NCBI RefSeq assembly: GCF_002909235.1
Contig: NZ_PHQQ01000003.1
Coordinates: 1-64,000 of the forward strand
Length of the DNA stretch: 64,000 nt
Reading direction: 5' to 3'
From: Arenibacter catalasegens
GTDB taxonomy: Bacteria; Bacteroidota; Bacteroidia; Flavobacteriales; Flavobacteriaceae
A program made the translations under genes and the position numbers. Shown here piece after piece: positions 18,479-27,174 of this stretch. Within the stretch, counting starts at the first letter, position 1; the number at the start of each line of letters is the position of its first letter. A model generated the notes under the pieces. It was not told the origin of the DNA and did no database searches. It was given only the letters and a program-made list of their open reading frames with translations.

Positions 18479-19165
18479 ATGAAAATTGTCATTTTAGCTG
18501 CAGGTATTGGATCAAGACTGGGAAACCCATTTCCGAAACCTCTAACCCCCTTAAAAAATGGAAAGTGTATCATGGAGATGCAGGTAAACAACCTGGATGA
18601 AACCTTTAATATTCATGACATTAATGTTGTTGTTGGTTTTAAGAAGGATCTAATAATGGAACGCTTTCCTGAACTTACTTATATTTACAACCCATTTTTT
18701 GATCAGACCAATACTTCCAAAAGCCTTTTAAAAGCCCTAAGGAAAAACAGGGACAAATCAGTTCTTTGGCTTAATGGCGATGTTGTTTTTGATGTAAAAC
18801 TATTGTCTGTTTTAAAGCCCTATATTGATAAAGATCAATCATTTGTAGCGGTAAACACCAGTAAAGTTGCTGATGAGGAGGTAAAATACACTTTAAGGGA
18901 CAACTATATAGACAAATTGTCCAAGACCGTAAAAAATGGCCTTGGAGAAGCAGTGGGCATTAATTTCATTGCGGCTACGGATATCAATAGCTTTATAGAC
19001 AGGCTTGAAGAATGTGATGACAATGATTATTTTGAAAGAGGTCTAGAAATGTCAATAGAAAAAGATGGTTTAAAAATTAGTGCAGTGGACATTTCTGCAT
19101 ATAATTGTATGGAGGTTGACTTTAAGGAAGATTTGGAAAATGCCAATACACTTTTCCAGAAATGA
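18479..19165 (+). CDS. LicC-like nucleotidyltransferase
   Basis: NTP-transferase (228 aa) most like CTP:phosphocholine cytidylyltransferases and sugar-1-phosphate nucleotidyltransferases. The N-terminal AAGIGSRLG (residues 7-15) and P-K-P-L-T-P-L block is the nucleotide-binding signature; LWLNGDVVF carries the metal Asp. The YNPFFDQTNTSKSLLKAL segment resembles LicC more than glucose-1-phosphate enzymes. It overlaps the next gene by 4 nt (ATGA), so both products are probably made together. Substrate is inferred, not shown. Confidence 0.8.
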   Translation: MKIVILAAGIGSRLGNPFPKPLTPLKNGKCIMEMQVNNLDETFNIHDINVVVGFKKDLIMERFPELTYIYNPFFDQTNTSKSLLKALRKNRDKSVLWLNGDVVFDVKLLSVLKPYIDKDQSFVAVNTSKVADEEVKYTLRDNYIDKLSKTVKNGLGEAVGINFIAATDINSFIDRLEECDDNDYFERGLEMSIEKDGLKISAVDISAYNCMEVDFKEDLENANTLFQK

Positions 19166-20982
19166 AAGTAATTTTATTTTGCCAAAATGCATATGCCTTT
19201 GGCATTCTTGCCCCTATTCGGGATATTCTTCTGGAACAAGATCATGATTTTCTTTGGTATATATCCGGAAAACTTTTAGATAATTTTCCATATAAAAATG
19301 AGAATTACACTGTAAGTACTTTAGATTTACAACTCTTTAAAAGTGATGCCATTTTTGCTCCAGGCAATGAAGTACCATATTATATTCGCGGACTCAAAGT
19401 CCAGGTCTTTCACGGATTGGCCGGTGAAAAAAAAGGACATTTCAGGATACGCCATTACTTTGATCTCTATCTTACCCAAGGACCATATTTTACAGATAAA
19501 TTCAACGAATTAAAGAAAATACATCGAAACTTTGATGTCATAGAGACTGGTTGGCCAAAATTGGATGTTTACACTTCGGAAAAAAACAAATACGATTTTG
19601 AAAAGAAGGCCATCTTGCAGCAATATAATACGGACAAGATTGTACTCTATGCCCCAACCTTCTCTCCTAGCCTTACTTCTGCCCCATTTTTATTAAAGGA
19701 AATTAAAGACCTTGCGGAGAAAACAGGCTACGTAATCTTAATTAAGTTCCATGATCTTATGGATCCCAAATGGATTAGGGCCTACAAAACATTGTCCTTT
19801 GAGATTCCTAACATACTTTTCAAAGAGGACAAAAACATCATTAAATCACTTCTCCAAGCCGATATATTGGTAAGCGACACCTCATCTGTAATTTACGAAT
19901 TCATCCTTTTAAACAAGCCGGTAATATCGTATAAGAACATAGCCGAAAAAGTCTTATGGGACAATTCAAATTCCTACACCGGACTTACCAAGAAAGTTTT
20001 GGATAATTTTAATATAGATCCTCATGCTCCGGAAAGAGCCTATATAAATATGCAGTTTCACCCTTACCAGGATGGAATGTCGGCCCTGCGTATGGTAAAT
20101 GCGGCAAAAAATTACATTGAAACGAATGGGGTGCCCGAAAAAAGAAAACTATCCCTAGCCCGAAAGCTGAAAATCAATTCCATGTTCGGGAAGCCAACAT
20201 TGAAACCCTTTACCGGTAAAAAAATTAATAAGATTTCTGCAATCCTTATTACTTACAATGAAGATATACATATTAATGCAGTTTTAGAAAATGTAAAGTT
20301 TGCCGATGAGATTATTGTAGTGGATTCTTACAGCACTGATGGCACCATTGAAAAAATTAAGGAACGTCCGAATGTTAAGTTGATCCAACGTCCATTTGTT
20401 AATTATACGGATCAAAAATCATATGCCCTAGATCAGGCTACCAATGATTGGGTACTTTTTTTAGATGCGGATGAGCGTGTTCCTGATCGCTTAAGAAATG
20501 AAATCCTGGGAACCGTGAATTCTTCAGAACCCACTGCGGATGCCTACTATTTTTATAGGATCTTTATGTTCAAAAATAAGGTTCTACGCTTTAGTGGGTG
20601 GCAAAGGGATAAAAACTATAGGCTCTTTAAAAAGAGTAAAGTACATTTTACCCAAGATAGGATAGTTCATGAAACCTTGGTCGTGGACGGACAGTCGGGC
20701 ATTCTTAAAAATAAATTGATTCATTACTCCTATAAAAATTATGAAGATTATAAGGGAAAGATGGTAAAATATGGGCAAATGAAGGCTGTTGAGGAATTTA
20801 AGAAAGATTACTCCCCTAATTTATATCATTTTGCCTTTCGTCCGTTTTATAAATTTTTCAACCATTACATCTTGCGATTCGGCGTACTCGATGGTAAAAA
20901 AGGTTTAATCATATGCTATCTAAATGCACTAGGAGTATATTCCAGATATAAGGAATTAAAACGATTAAGAAATTTAAGGTAA
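19162..20982 (+). CDS. TagF-like glycerophosphotransferase fused to GT2 glycosyltransferase
   Basis: Two-domain enzyme (606 aa). Residues 1 to about 325 resemble the CDP-glycerol glycerophosphotransferase (TagB/TagF) domain: VFHGLAGEK with His84, LYAPTF (162-167), KFHD with His197 and VSDTSSVIYEF (237-247). Residues about 355-606 form a GT2 domain with ILITYNE, VVDSYSTDGT and D435-A-D437, closely similar to the 266-aa enzyme at 17240. A single protein could thus add a sugar and an alcohol-phosphate to the same glycan. No membrane segment is seen. The start overlaps the LicC-like stop. Confidence 0.85.
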   Translation: MKVILFCQNAYAFGILAPIRDILLEQDHDFLWYISGKLLDNFPYKNENYTVSTLDLQLFKSDAIFAPGNEVPYYIRGLKVQVFHGLAGEKKGHFRIRHYFDLYLTQGPYFTDKFNELKKIHRNFDVIETGWPKLDVYTSEKNKYDFEKKAILQQYNTDKIVLYAPTFSPSLTSAPFLLKEIKDLAEKTGYVILIKFHDLMDPKWIRAYKTLSFEIPNILFKEDKNIIKSLLQADILVSDTSSVIYEFILLNKPVISYKNIAEKVLWDNSNSYTGLTKKVLDNFNIDPHAPERAYINMQFHPYQDGMSALRMVNAAKNYIETNGVPEKRKLSLARKLKINSMFGKPTLKPFTGKKINKISAILITYNEDIHINAVLENVKFADEIIVVDSYSTDGTIEKIKERPNVKLIQRPFVNYTDQKSYALDQATNDWVLFLDADERVPDRLRNEILGTVNSSEPTADAYYFYRIFMFKNKVLRFSGWQRDKNYRLFKKSKVHFTQDRIVHETLVVDGQSGILKNKLIHYSYKNYEDYKGKMVKYGQMKAVEEFKKDYSPNLYHFAFRPFYKFFNHYILRFGVLDGKKGLIICYLNALGVYSRYKELKRLRNLR

Positions 20983-20991
20983 CTAGTAAAT

Positions 20992-21561
20992 ATGAAAGAT
21001 ATTCTTTCCGAGGTAAACCAATGTTTTGATATTCTTAGCAAAGGAGGTCTAATTTTATACCCTACGGATACCGTTTGGGGCATTGGTTGTGATGCCACAA
21101 ACGAAGTGGCTGTAGAAAAAATCTACGCCCTAAAGAAAAGGGCCAATACTAAAACAATGATCTGTTTAGTGGCCAATGATTTTATGTTGGAGCAACATGT
21201 TGAAAAGGTACCAGAACTAGCGTATGACATTATTGATCTTGCTTCAAAACCCACTACTATAGTCTATGAATCTCCAAAGGGTATTGCAAAAAATTTAATA
21301 GCACAGGACAATACTTTGGCCATTAGGGTGGCTACGGATCAATTTTGTCAATATCTTATAAAGAAATTTAAAAGACCCATAGTATCCACTTCTGCTAATA
21401 TTGCCGGGCAACCAACTCCCAATAGTTTCAAAGAAATACACGAAGAGATTTTAAAAGGTGTATCGTATATAGTAAATTTGGACCGCGATAAAATTAAAAG
21501 TACCCCATCCTCCATTATTATGCTCCGTAATGATGGCACCGTAAAAGTGATCCGAGAATAA
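20992..21561 (+). CDS. tsaC: L-threonylcarbamoyladenylate synthase
   Basis: Sua5/YrdC/TsaC-family enzyme (189 aa) that makes threonylcarbamoyl-AMP for the t6A modification of ANN-decoding tRNAs. The substrate-binding YPTDTVWGIGCDA block (about 24-36), the KKRANTKTM Lys-Arg segment and the PIVSTSANIAGQPTP motif are intact. Length fits the short bacterial form without the C-terminal Sua5 domain. It lies 9 nt after the fusion gene and 2 nt before cca, so these appear to form one transcription unit. Confidence 0.95.
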   Translation: MKDILSEVNQCFDILSKGGLILYPTDTVWGIGCDATNEVAVEKIYALKKRANTKTMICLVANDFMLEQHVEKVPELAYDIIDLASKPTTIVYESPKGIAKNLIAQDNTLAIRVATDQFCQYLIKKFKRPIVSTSANIAGQPTPNSFKEIHEEILKGVSYIVNLDRDKIKSTPSSIIMLRNDGTVKVIRE

Positions 21562-21563
21562 GA

Positions 21564-22988
21564 ATGATAAACACAACACACGAAGAAGCCTTAAAGAACC
21601 CCATATTTTCCACCATTTCAGATGCAGCTAAGGAACTCTCTTTGGATTCATATGTTATTGGAGGCTATGTACGGGACTATCTGTTACAAAAGGGAACCCC
21701 AAAAGATATAGACATTGTTGCCATTGGCAGTGGAATAGATTTGGCCAAATTGGTTGCCAAAAAATTACCCGGAAGCTCTGAGGTGAGCATCTTTAAGAAT
21801 TTCGGAACCGCAATGATCAAATTTCACGATATTGAGATCGAATTTGTTGGGGCTAGAAAGGAGAGTTACCAAAGGGATAGCAGAAAACCTATTGTGGAAA
21901 ACGGCAGCTTGGAAGACGATCAAAAACGTAGGGATTTCACCATTAATGCCCTGGCCATTTCACTCAACAAAAAAAACTACGGGCAACTCCTGGACCCTTT
22001 TGATGGTATTGGGGATTTAAAAAGACAATTAATTAGAACGCCTTTAGACCCAACTATCACCTATTCCGATGACCCCTTACGAATGATGCGTGCTATAAGG
22101 TTTGCCACTCAATTAAACTTTATTATCCATCCAGAATCTTTACAAGCTATCGCCGACAATAAGGAAAGAATTAAAATTATTTCCAATGAACGCATCGTTG
22201 ACGAATTACATAAAATATTGGCCAGTACCAAACCATCACTTGGGTTTTCCCTGCTTCACGCAACAGCTCTCTTGCCCTTTATAATGCCTGAATTGGTTGC
22301 CTTGGAAGGTATCGAGGAAATTGAAGGGCAACGCCACAAGGATAATTTTTGGCATACCCTGGAGGTAGTGGATAATATTTCCCTGAATACAAACAATGTT
22401 TGGCTACGGTGGGCGGCCCTATTACATGATATTGGCAAGGCACCTACCAAGAAATTTGACAAAAAAATAGGGTGGACATTCCACGGACACGAATTTCTGG
22501 GATCTAAAATGGTCTACAGACTTTTTAAACGCCTTAGATTGCCCTTAAACGAAAAAATGAAATTTGTTCAGAAGATGGTACTCATGAGTTCCAGACCTAT
22601 AGTCCTTTCCGAAGATTTTGTAACCGATTCTGCCGTTAGAAGGCTAATTTTCGATGCAGGAGATCATGTAGAAGATCTTATGACTCTTTGCGAGGCAGAT
22701 ATTACTACCAAGAATCCTAAAAAGCAAAAAAGGTATAGGAACAATTTCAAAATAGTCCGTCAAAAAATCGAAGAGGTAGAAGAGCGTGATCATGTAAGAA
22801 ATTTTCAACCCCCCATTAGTGGCGAGGAAATAATGAAAGCTTTCAACCTTAAACCATCCAAGGAAATAGGCATGATCAAAGAAGCTATAAAAGAAGCCAT
22901 ACTAGAAGGAGAGATACCTAATGAATACGACGCTGCCTACCAACTGATGATTCAAAAAGGAAAGAAATTGGGACTAAAATTAGCTTAA
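21564..22988 (+). CDS. cca: CCA tRNA nucleotidyltransferase with HD domain
   Basis: Polymerase beta-like enzyme (474 aa) adding or repairing the tRNA 3'-CCA end. The head domain shows YVIGGYVRDYLL and the metal motif KDIDIVAIG; RRDFTINALA and DPLRMMRAIRFA are the standard class II motifs. An HD domain follows (LLHDIGKAPT), as in many bacterial family members. It starts 2 nt after tsaC, joining two tRNA-maturation genes. CCA-adding versus A-adding specificity cannot be told from sequence alone. Confidence 0.93.
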   Translation: MINTTHEEALKNPIFSTISDAAKELSLDSYVIGGYVRDYLLQKGTPKDIDIVAIGSGIDLAKLVAKKLPGSSEVSIFKNFGTAMIKFHDIEIEFVGARKESYQRDSRKPIVENGSLEDDQKRRDFTINALAISLNKKNYGQLLDPFDGIGDLKRQLIRTPLDPTITYSDDPLRMMRAIRFATQLNFIIHPESLQAIADNKERIKIISNERIVDELHKILASTKPSLGFSLLHATALLPFIMPELVALEGIEEIEGQRHKDNFWHTLEVVDNISLNTNNVWLRWAALLHDIGKAPTKKFDKKIGWTFHGHEFLGSKMVYRLFKRLRLPLNEKMKFVQKMVLMSSRPIVLSEDFVTDSAVRRLIFDAGDHVEDLMTLCEADITTKNPKKQKRYRNNFKIVRQKIEEVEERDHVRNFQPPISGEEIMKAFNLKPSKEIGMIKEAIKEAILEGEIPNEYDAAYQLMIQKGKKLGLKLA

Positions 22989-23073
22989 AGCCATATTGAT
23001 AAAGAAGTTTTAATAAATGACCCTATCTAAATAATTCGACCTTATCTAGGGCGTATTTTTGGTAAAAGAGTGG

Positions 23074-23081
23074 TAATTTTG
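23074..23081 (+). promoter_or_regulatory. Candidate -7 element for ctaA
   Basis: TAATTTTG matches TAnnTTTG and sits 22 nt before the heme A synthase start. A TTTG at 23058-23061 is closer than the usual 19-21 bp, so the -33 assignment is uncertain. Confidence 0.35.
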
Positions 23082-23103
23082 CACTGTTCTTTCAAACAAC
23101 CAA

Positions 23104-24138
23104 ATGCAAAATAAATTTACAAAAATCGCCAAAGTCAGTTTGGTTTTGGTATACCTGGTTATTGTGGCCGGCGCTGTAGTAAGAATGACCGGCAGTGGTA
23201 TGGGATGCCCAGATTGGCCCAAATGTTTCGGATATTATATCCCCCCTACAGATATTTCAGAATTGCAATGGCAGCCAGAAAAGGAATTTAAAAAAGGCCA
23301 AGTAATTATTGTTGACGAAGCCTTATGGGTTGCCAAGGAAAATTTTAGCACAGCTACAAAATATAATGCAGACCACTGGGAGCGTTACACAAAACACGAC
23401 TACGCCATTTTTAATCCCTTTCATACATGGACAGAATTTATTAATCGACTATTTGGTGCCCTAGCGGGACTGGGAACCTTAATAATGGCCATTGCTTCCT
23501 TTTCCTATTGGAAAAAAAGAAAGTCCATCACTATATTTTCGTGGGTAGTAGTATTCGCAATGGGATTCCAGGCATGGCTCGGGGCCACCGTAGTGTATTC
23601 CGTTTTAGCTCCGGCCAAAATAACCATCCATATGGTTATGGCTTTAGTTATAGTTGCGCTCATCCTCTATTTGATAAATGTCACGGGCAATAAGATCAAA
23701 TCTCAAAAATCGGATAAAATAACAAGGAACTTCATTATTTTAGTGCTAACAACTACCTTGGTTCAAATAGTCTTGGGAACTCAAGTAAGGCAGTTTGTAG
23801 ATGTGCAAACCGATCTTTATGGTGAAAATGCTCCTAACTTATGGTTAACGGATGCAACGCTATCTTTTTACATTCATCGTACATTTTCTATAATCGTAGT
23901 CCTTTTAAACTTGTTTTTGGCCATTAGGATTTACAAATTGAACCTTGGTTATTCCAAAATAAATTGGGTCTTAGGTCTCTTACTTTTGGAAATAATTTCC
24001 GGAATGGCCATGTATTATCTGGATTTTCCCTTTACTACCCAACCTTTACATCTTGTATTGGCATCCATTTTATTTGGTTTTCAGTTCTATTTGGTATTGG
24101 AAGCTATAAATGCTTTTAAAACCATCAAAACTTTGTAA
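23104..24138 (+). CDS. ctaA: Heme A synthase, COX15/CtaA family
   Basis: Integral membrane protein (344 aa) converting heme O to heme A for aa3-type cytochrome oxidase. About eight hydrophobic helices are apparent. The N-terminal RMTGSGMGCPDWPKCFG block is the family signature with a Cys pair, and conserved His residues occur in FHTWTEFINR, ITIHMV, FYIHRTFS and QPLHLV. The Bacteroidota-type insert between helix 1 and 2 (about 50-105) is present. Heme A use implies aerobic respiration. Confidence 0.95.
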   Translation: MQNKFTKIAKVSLVLVYLVIVAGAVVRMTGSGMGCPDWPKCFGYYIPPTDISELQWQPEKEFKKGQVIIVDEALWVAKENFSTATKYNADHWERYTKHDYAIFNPFHTWTEFINRLFGALAGLGTLIMAIASFSYWKKRKSITIFSWVVVFAMGFQAWLGATVVYSVLAPAKITIHMVMALVIVALILYLINVTGNKIKSQKSDKITRNFIILVLTTTLVQIVLGTQVRQFVDVQTDLYGENAPNLWLTDATLSFYIHRTFSIIVVLLNLFLAIRIYKLNLGYSKINWVLGLLLLEIISGMAMYYLDFPFTTQPLHLVLASILFGFQFYLVLEAINAFKTIKTL

Positions 24139-24164
24139 CTTTGCCTCCACAAAAAAAGGACCCA

Positions 24165-24662
24165 ATGATATACAAAATAAGGATCATTCTAGATGCAGAG
24201 GAAGATATTTTTAGGGATATTGAAATAGAGGAAAGCAATTCCATGGAAGACCTTCACAATGCCATTACGCAAGCTTTTGGTTTTTTGGGAAATGAAATGG
24301 CCTCTTTTTACACCTGTGATGAAGAGTGGAAACAGGACGAGGAAATTGCCTTGTTCGACATGAGTGAAAGTGGCTCCGATGTCCGTTTGATGAACGCGAT
24401 TCTCTTGCAGGACATTATTACCCAGCATTCACCCAAGCTTATCTATGTCTATGACTTTTTAAGCATGTGGACCTTCTTCGTGGAATTGGCCGATATTGTT
24501 GAGAAAGATGACGGGCAATCCTATCCCAATACACTTTTTAGTTTTGGCGAAGTTCCCGATTCTCCTCCAGAGAAAAAGTTTGAAGCTGATGAAAACGAGT
24601 TCGATTTTGACAACACTTTGGACAATTACGAAGATTTGGATTTTGATGAGAATTGGAATTAA
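24165..24662 (+). CDS. Plasmid pRiA4b ORF-3-like family protein
   Basis: Small acidic cytoplasmic protein (165 aa from the ATG at 24165). The start is favoured by an AAAAAAAGGA ribosome-binding site just upstream; a TTG eight codons earlier is less likely. The N-terminal half (IYKIRIILDAEEDIFRDIEI and the LHNAITQAFGF helix) matches the pRiA4b ORF-3/IS1096 passenger family, and the C-terminus is a run of Asp/Glu/Asn. Despite the family name nothing nearby indicates a plasmid or transposon. Function is unknown; it starts 26 nt after ctaA. Confidence 0.8.
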   Translation: MIYKIRIILDAEEDIFRDIEIEESNSMEDLHNAITQAFGFLGNEMASFYTCDEEWKQDEEIALFDMSESGSDVRLMNAILLQDIITQHSPKLIYVYDFLSMWTFFVELADIVEKDDGQSYPNTLFSFGEVPDSPPEKKFEADENEFDFDNTLDNYEDLDFDENWN

Positions 24663-24798
24663 CCCTTCCTGTTACTTCTGTCGGAAGTAGTATAATAAAT
24701 TTGATTGCCGCATTACCTGTTCAACAGAACAAACAACTAACTTAGTCCTCAAATTATAGCTTAAGCACAAAATAACCCTTAATATTTTTCCAAGATCC

Positions 24799-25857
24799 AT
24801 GATCAATTTATATCCTACCCAAATTGAAACCATATCCATACATCGTGTGGGCAACAAAAATAAAAGTGAAGGTGTTTTTCTCTCCGAAGAACCGTTTTCA
24901 CTGAACGATGAAACCACTGGGCTTTTAAAGGAGTATTTTTTTAAACCCTTTAGGGAGAAGGAGGAAAATTACTATTATTTCTCCAATGAGGCAGATGTTG
25001 AATTTAATGAAGTGTATAAGATTGTTAGCGATATTTTTGATGAACCCAGCAGTCTTCATGCTAATTCAAAAAAGATAGCAACCCAATTATTCGACCAATC
25101 CAACCATCCACATATCAAGAGTGGCGAAGTGTACATTGCATATCTTACGGACCTAATGTTGGACAATGTAAAGGTGAATGCCGTTGGCATATTCAAAAGT
25201 GAGCTTAAGCACGATTTCCTTCAATTTCAGGAAAAAGGAAATAGCTTGGATATTTTAGTTCAACAAGGTATCAATATTAATAAATTGGATAAGGGTTGTT
25301 TGATTTTTAATACGGCTAAAGAAGAGGGTTTTAAAGTGCTTTCTGTAGACAGCAATCGATACGACACTAAATACTGGTTGGAAAATTTCTTAGGAGTAGA
25401 AGCCCTATCTGATGATAATTTTAAAACTAAAAACTATTTAAAATTCTGTCAGAACTTTGCCAAGGATGTGGTTTTACCGGCCGAGGACAAACAACAAGAG
25501 GTTTTGTTTATGAACAGGGCAGTAAATCATTTTGCTAAAAATGATGCCTTTGAAGAAACCAATTTTTTGAACGAAGTAATGGAAAATCCGGAACTGATAC
25601 CAGAATTCAAAAACTACAAAGTAGAAAAAGGGCCTAAGTATAGTATTGAAGATGTTTCCACATTTGACATTGCCAACAAAGCCGTTTCCGATGCTAGAAA
25701 AAAAATCAAGAACGTTATTAATCTGGACACCAACATTCAGATCAAACTGGATTTCATCAACCCGGAATCTGCACAGAAATTTGTAGAAAAAGGTTGGGAT
25801 GAAGATCGGCAAATGTATTACTACCTAGTTTATTTTAATAAAGAACAGAAAAGTTAG
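24799..25857 (+). CDS. Nucleoid-associated protein, NdpA/YejK-like
   Basis: Cytoplasmic 352-aa protein of the nucleoid-associated NdpA family. The opening (INLYPTQIETISIHRVGNK), the central YIAYLTDLMLD...VGIFKSE segment and the KGCLIFNT block agree with Bacteroidota members. The E. coli homologue binds nucleoid DNA; in Bacteroidota the role is undetermined. It is monocistronic on the plus strand and is followed by a perfect 46-bp palindrome that probably ends transcription. Confidence 0.85.
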   Translation: MINLYPTQIETISIHRVGNKNKSEGVFLSEEPFSLNDETTGLLKEYFFKPFREKEENYYYFSNEADVEFNEVYKIVSDIFDEPSSLHANSKKIATQLFDQSNHPHIKSGEVYIAYLTDLMLDNVKVNAVGIFKSELKHDFLQFQEKGNSLDILVQQGININKLDKGCLIFNTAKEEGFKVLSVDSNRYDTKYWLENFLGVEALSDDNFKTKNYLKFCQNFAKDVVLPAEDKQQEVLFMNRAVNHFAKNDAFEETNFLNEVMENPELIPEFKNYKVEKGPKYSIEDVSTFDIANKAVSDARKKIKNVINLDTNIQIKLDFINPESAQKFVEKGWDEDRQMYYYLVYFNKEQKS

Positions 25858-25914
25858 TCATGAAACACTGACTCCTTTGGGCAAGGAAATTGAAACTATA
25901 ACTTGGCCATTTAT

Positions 25915-25960
25915 ATTTAATTAGGCCTTAGACTATTAATAGTCTAAGGCCTAATTAAAT
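25915..25960. terminator. Perfect 46-bp palindrome, bidirectional terminator
   Basis: Two 23-nt arms are exact reverse complements, centred between 25937 and 25938 with no loop bases between them. The palindrome lies between convergent genes ending at 25857 and 26018, and T-rich sequence follows in the plus direction. Position suggests a bidirectional terminator; the perfect symmetry and length are unusual. Confidence 0.7.
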
Positions 25961-26017
25961 TTTAGTAATCAATGAAAATCATAAAAGGAATATGAATATA
26001 AATCCCTTAGAACAAAC

Positions 26018-27097
26018 TTAAATATTTATCCTGTTCTCAATAATCTGCTTCATACTAACGTCCTGATAATTCCTTTTAACAAAATCCAATGCAAGGGCCA
26101 ATACCTCTCCCATGGTCTTGCAGGTTTTAAAGTCGATATCTCCTGTTAAGTCTTGAATATGTGCTGCCAAGGCAGCAGTATTCTCCTTATTGGAAATATG
26201 ATCTGTCTTACCGATAGAAATTAATCGCTTAATGCGATTTCCAGAACTCAAAATTCTTTTTGCCACAATGGAACGCTCCTCTATCTTGTACTGATCCACG
26301 GAATTACGTTGTAACTTTTCCTTGACCAACATAACCATGTGATAGTTTTCTTTGAAGAATTGGGGCCTGTACACCTTTAATTTTCCCTCATAACACTGTT
26401 GGTCAAAATCTATTGCCCTTATTTTGTATACAACATGGTCAAAATCATGTGTAGGAACAATTACGTAGTTGTAAGATCGCATATCTCCCAAAAGTCGGAT
26501 CATACAGCGTTCATTAAACTTGACAAATTCCTTCGCCAATTGGGATTTTTCCGATTCCGTACATTTTGGTAAAAAGTCCTTAATAAAAACATCTCCAGGT
26601 ATACCCGCTATATGTTCTTCTATCAAAGTATCGCCATAGACCAAGAAGTTAAGGTTATATGGGGATAACATATGCTCCAATTCCAACCCATAAATCCTGG
26701 AGGCATCAGTCTTTTTTACATAGAAATAGGTGAAATTGTCGTTCAATATATTCCTTACCTTGATACGAAAAGGTTTGGAATTCCCAAAGGTGCAGTAATC
26801 AACCGCGTCTACATTTAAAAATGGAAATATACTGTCACTTCCATCGGAATGAAGAATGGAATATACTTTTTTTAAACTGATATCAATCTCGATCCTATCA
26901 TACTCGTTGTAATAAACACGTACCCAGAGTGTATCCTCATCTTTAGAATCGTATACCACTATAGACCCGGAAAAACGTAAAAGGTCATCGTAGAAAATTG
27001 GGATTTCTATTTTTCTACTATAGTGCTTCAAATAGGCATCCAGTTTTTTATTAACCGGATAGGCAGGCTTTTTCTTGGACATTAATCTTTCGGACAT
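26018..27097 (-). CDS. Conserved hypothetical protein, possible kinase-like fold
   Basis: About 359 aa from the ATG at 27097 (a second Met at 27082 is equally possible). No signal peptide or membrane helix. I do not recognise a named family. The middle part carries LIEEHIAGIPGDVFIKDF, followed by LGDMRSYNYVI and RAIDFD, which mimic the D-x-x-x-x-N and DFG-like metal motifs of protein-kinase-like enzymes such as HipA/APH relatives. That reading is inference. The gene is alone, divergent from the ABC transporter at 27175. Confidence 0.6.
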   Translation of the reverse strand: MSERLMSKKKPAYPVNKKLDAYLKHYSRKIEIPIFYDDLLRFSGSIVVYDSKDEDTLWVRVYYNEYDRIEIDISLKKVYSILHSDGSDSIFPFLNVDAVDYCTFGNSKPFRIKVRNILNDNFTYFYVKKTDASRIYGLELEHMLSPYNLNFLVYGDTLIEEHIAGIPGDVFIKDFLPKCTESEKSQLAKEFVKFNERCMIRLLGDMRSYNYVIVPTHDFDHVVYKIRAIDFDQQCYEGKLKVYRPQFFKENYHMVMLVKEKLQRNSVDQYKIEERSIVAKRILSSGNRIKRLISIGKTDHISNKENTAALAAHIQDLTGDIDFKTCKTMGEVLALALDFVKRNYQDVSMKQIIENRINI

Positions 27098-27174
27098 GGA
27101 AAAAACATTAATTTGTAACAAAATAACGATTTCTTCGTCAAGTAAGTACAAACAATCAAAAAAACTATCTCATT

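Noticed and set aside
24165-24662. Mobile-element marker, because of the name plasmid pRiA4b ORF-3
   Set aside because: No transposase, inverted repeat or target duplication is near; the name only reflects the first member described.
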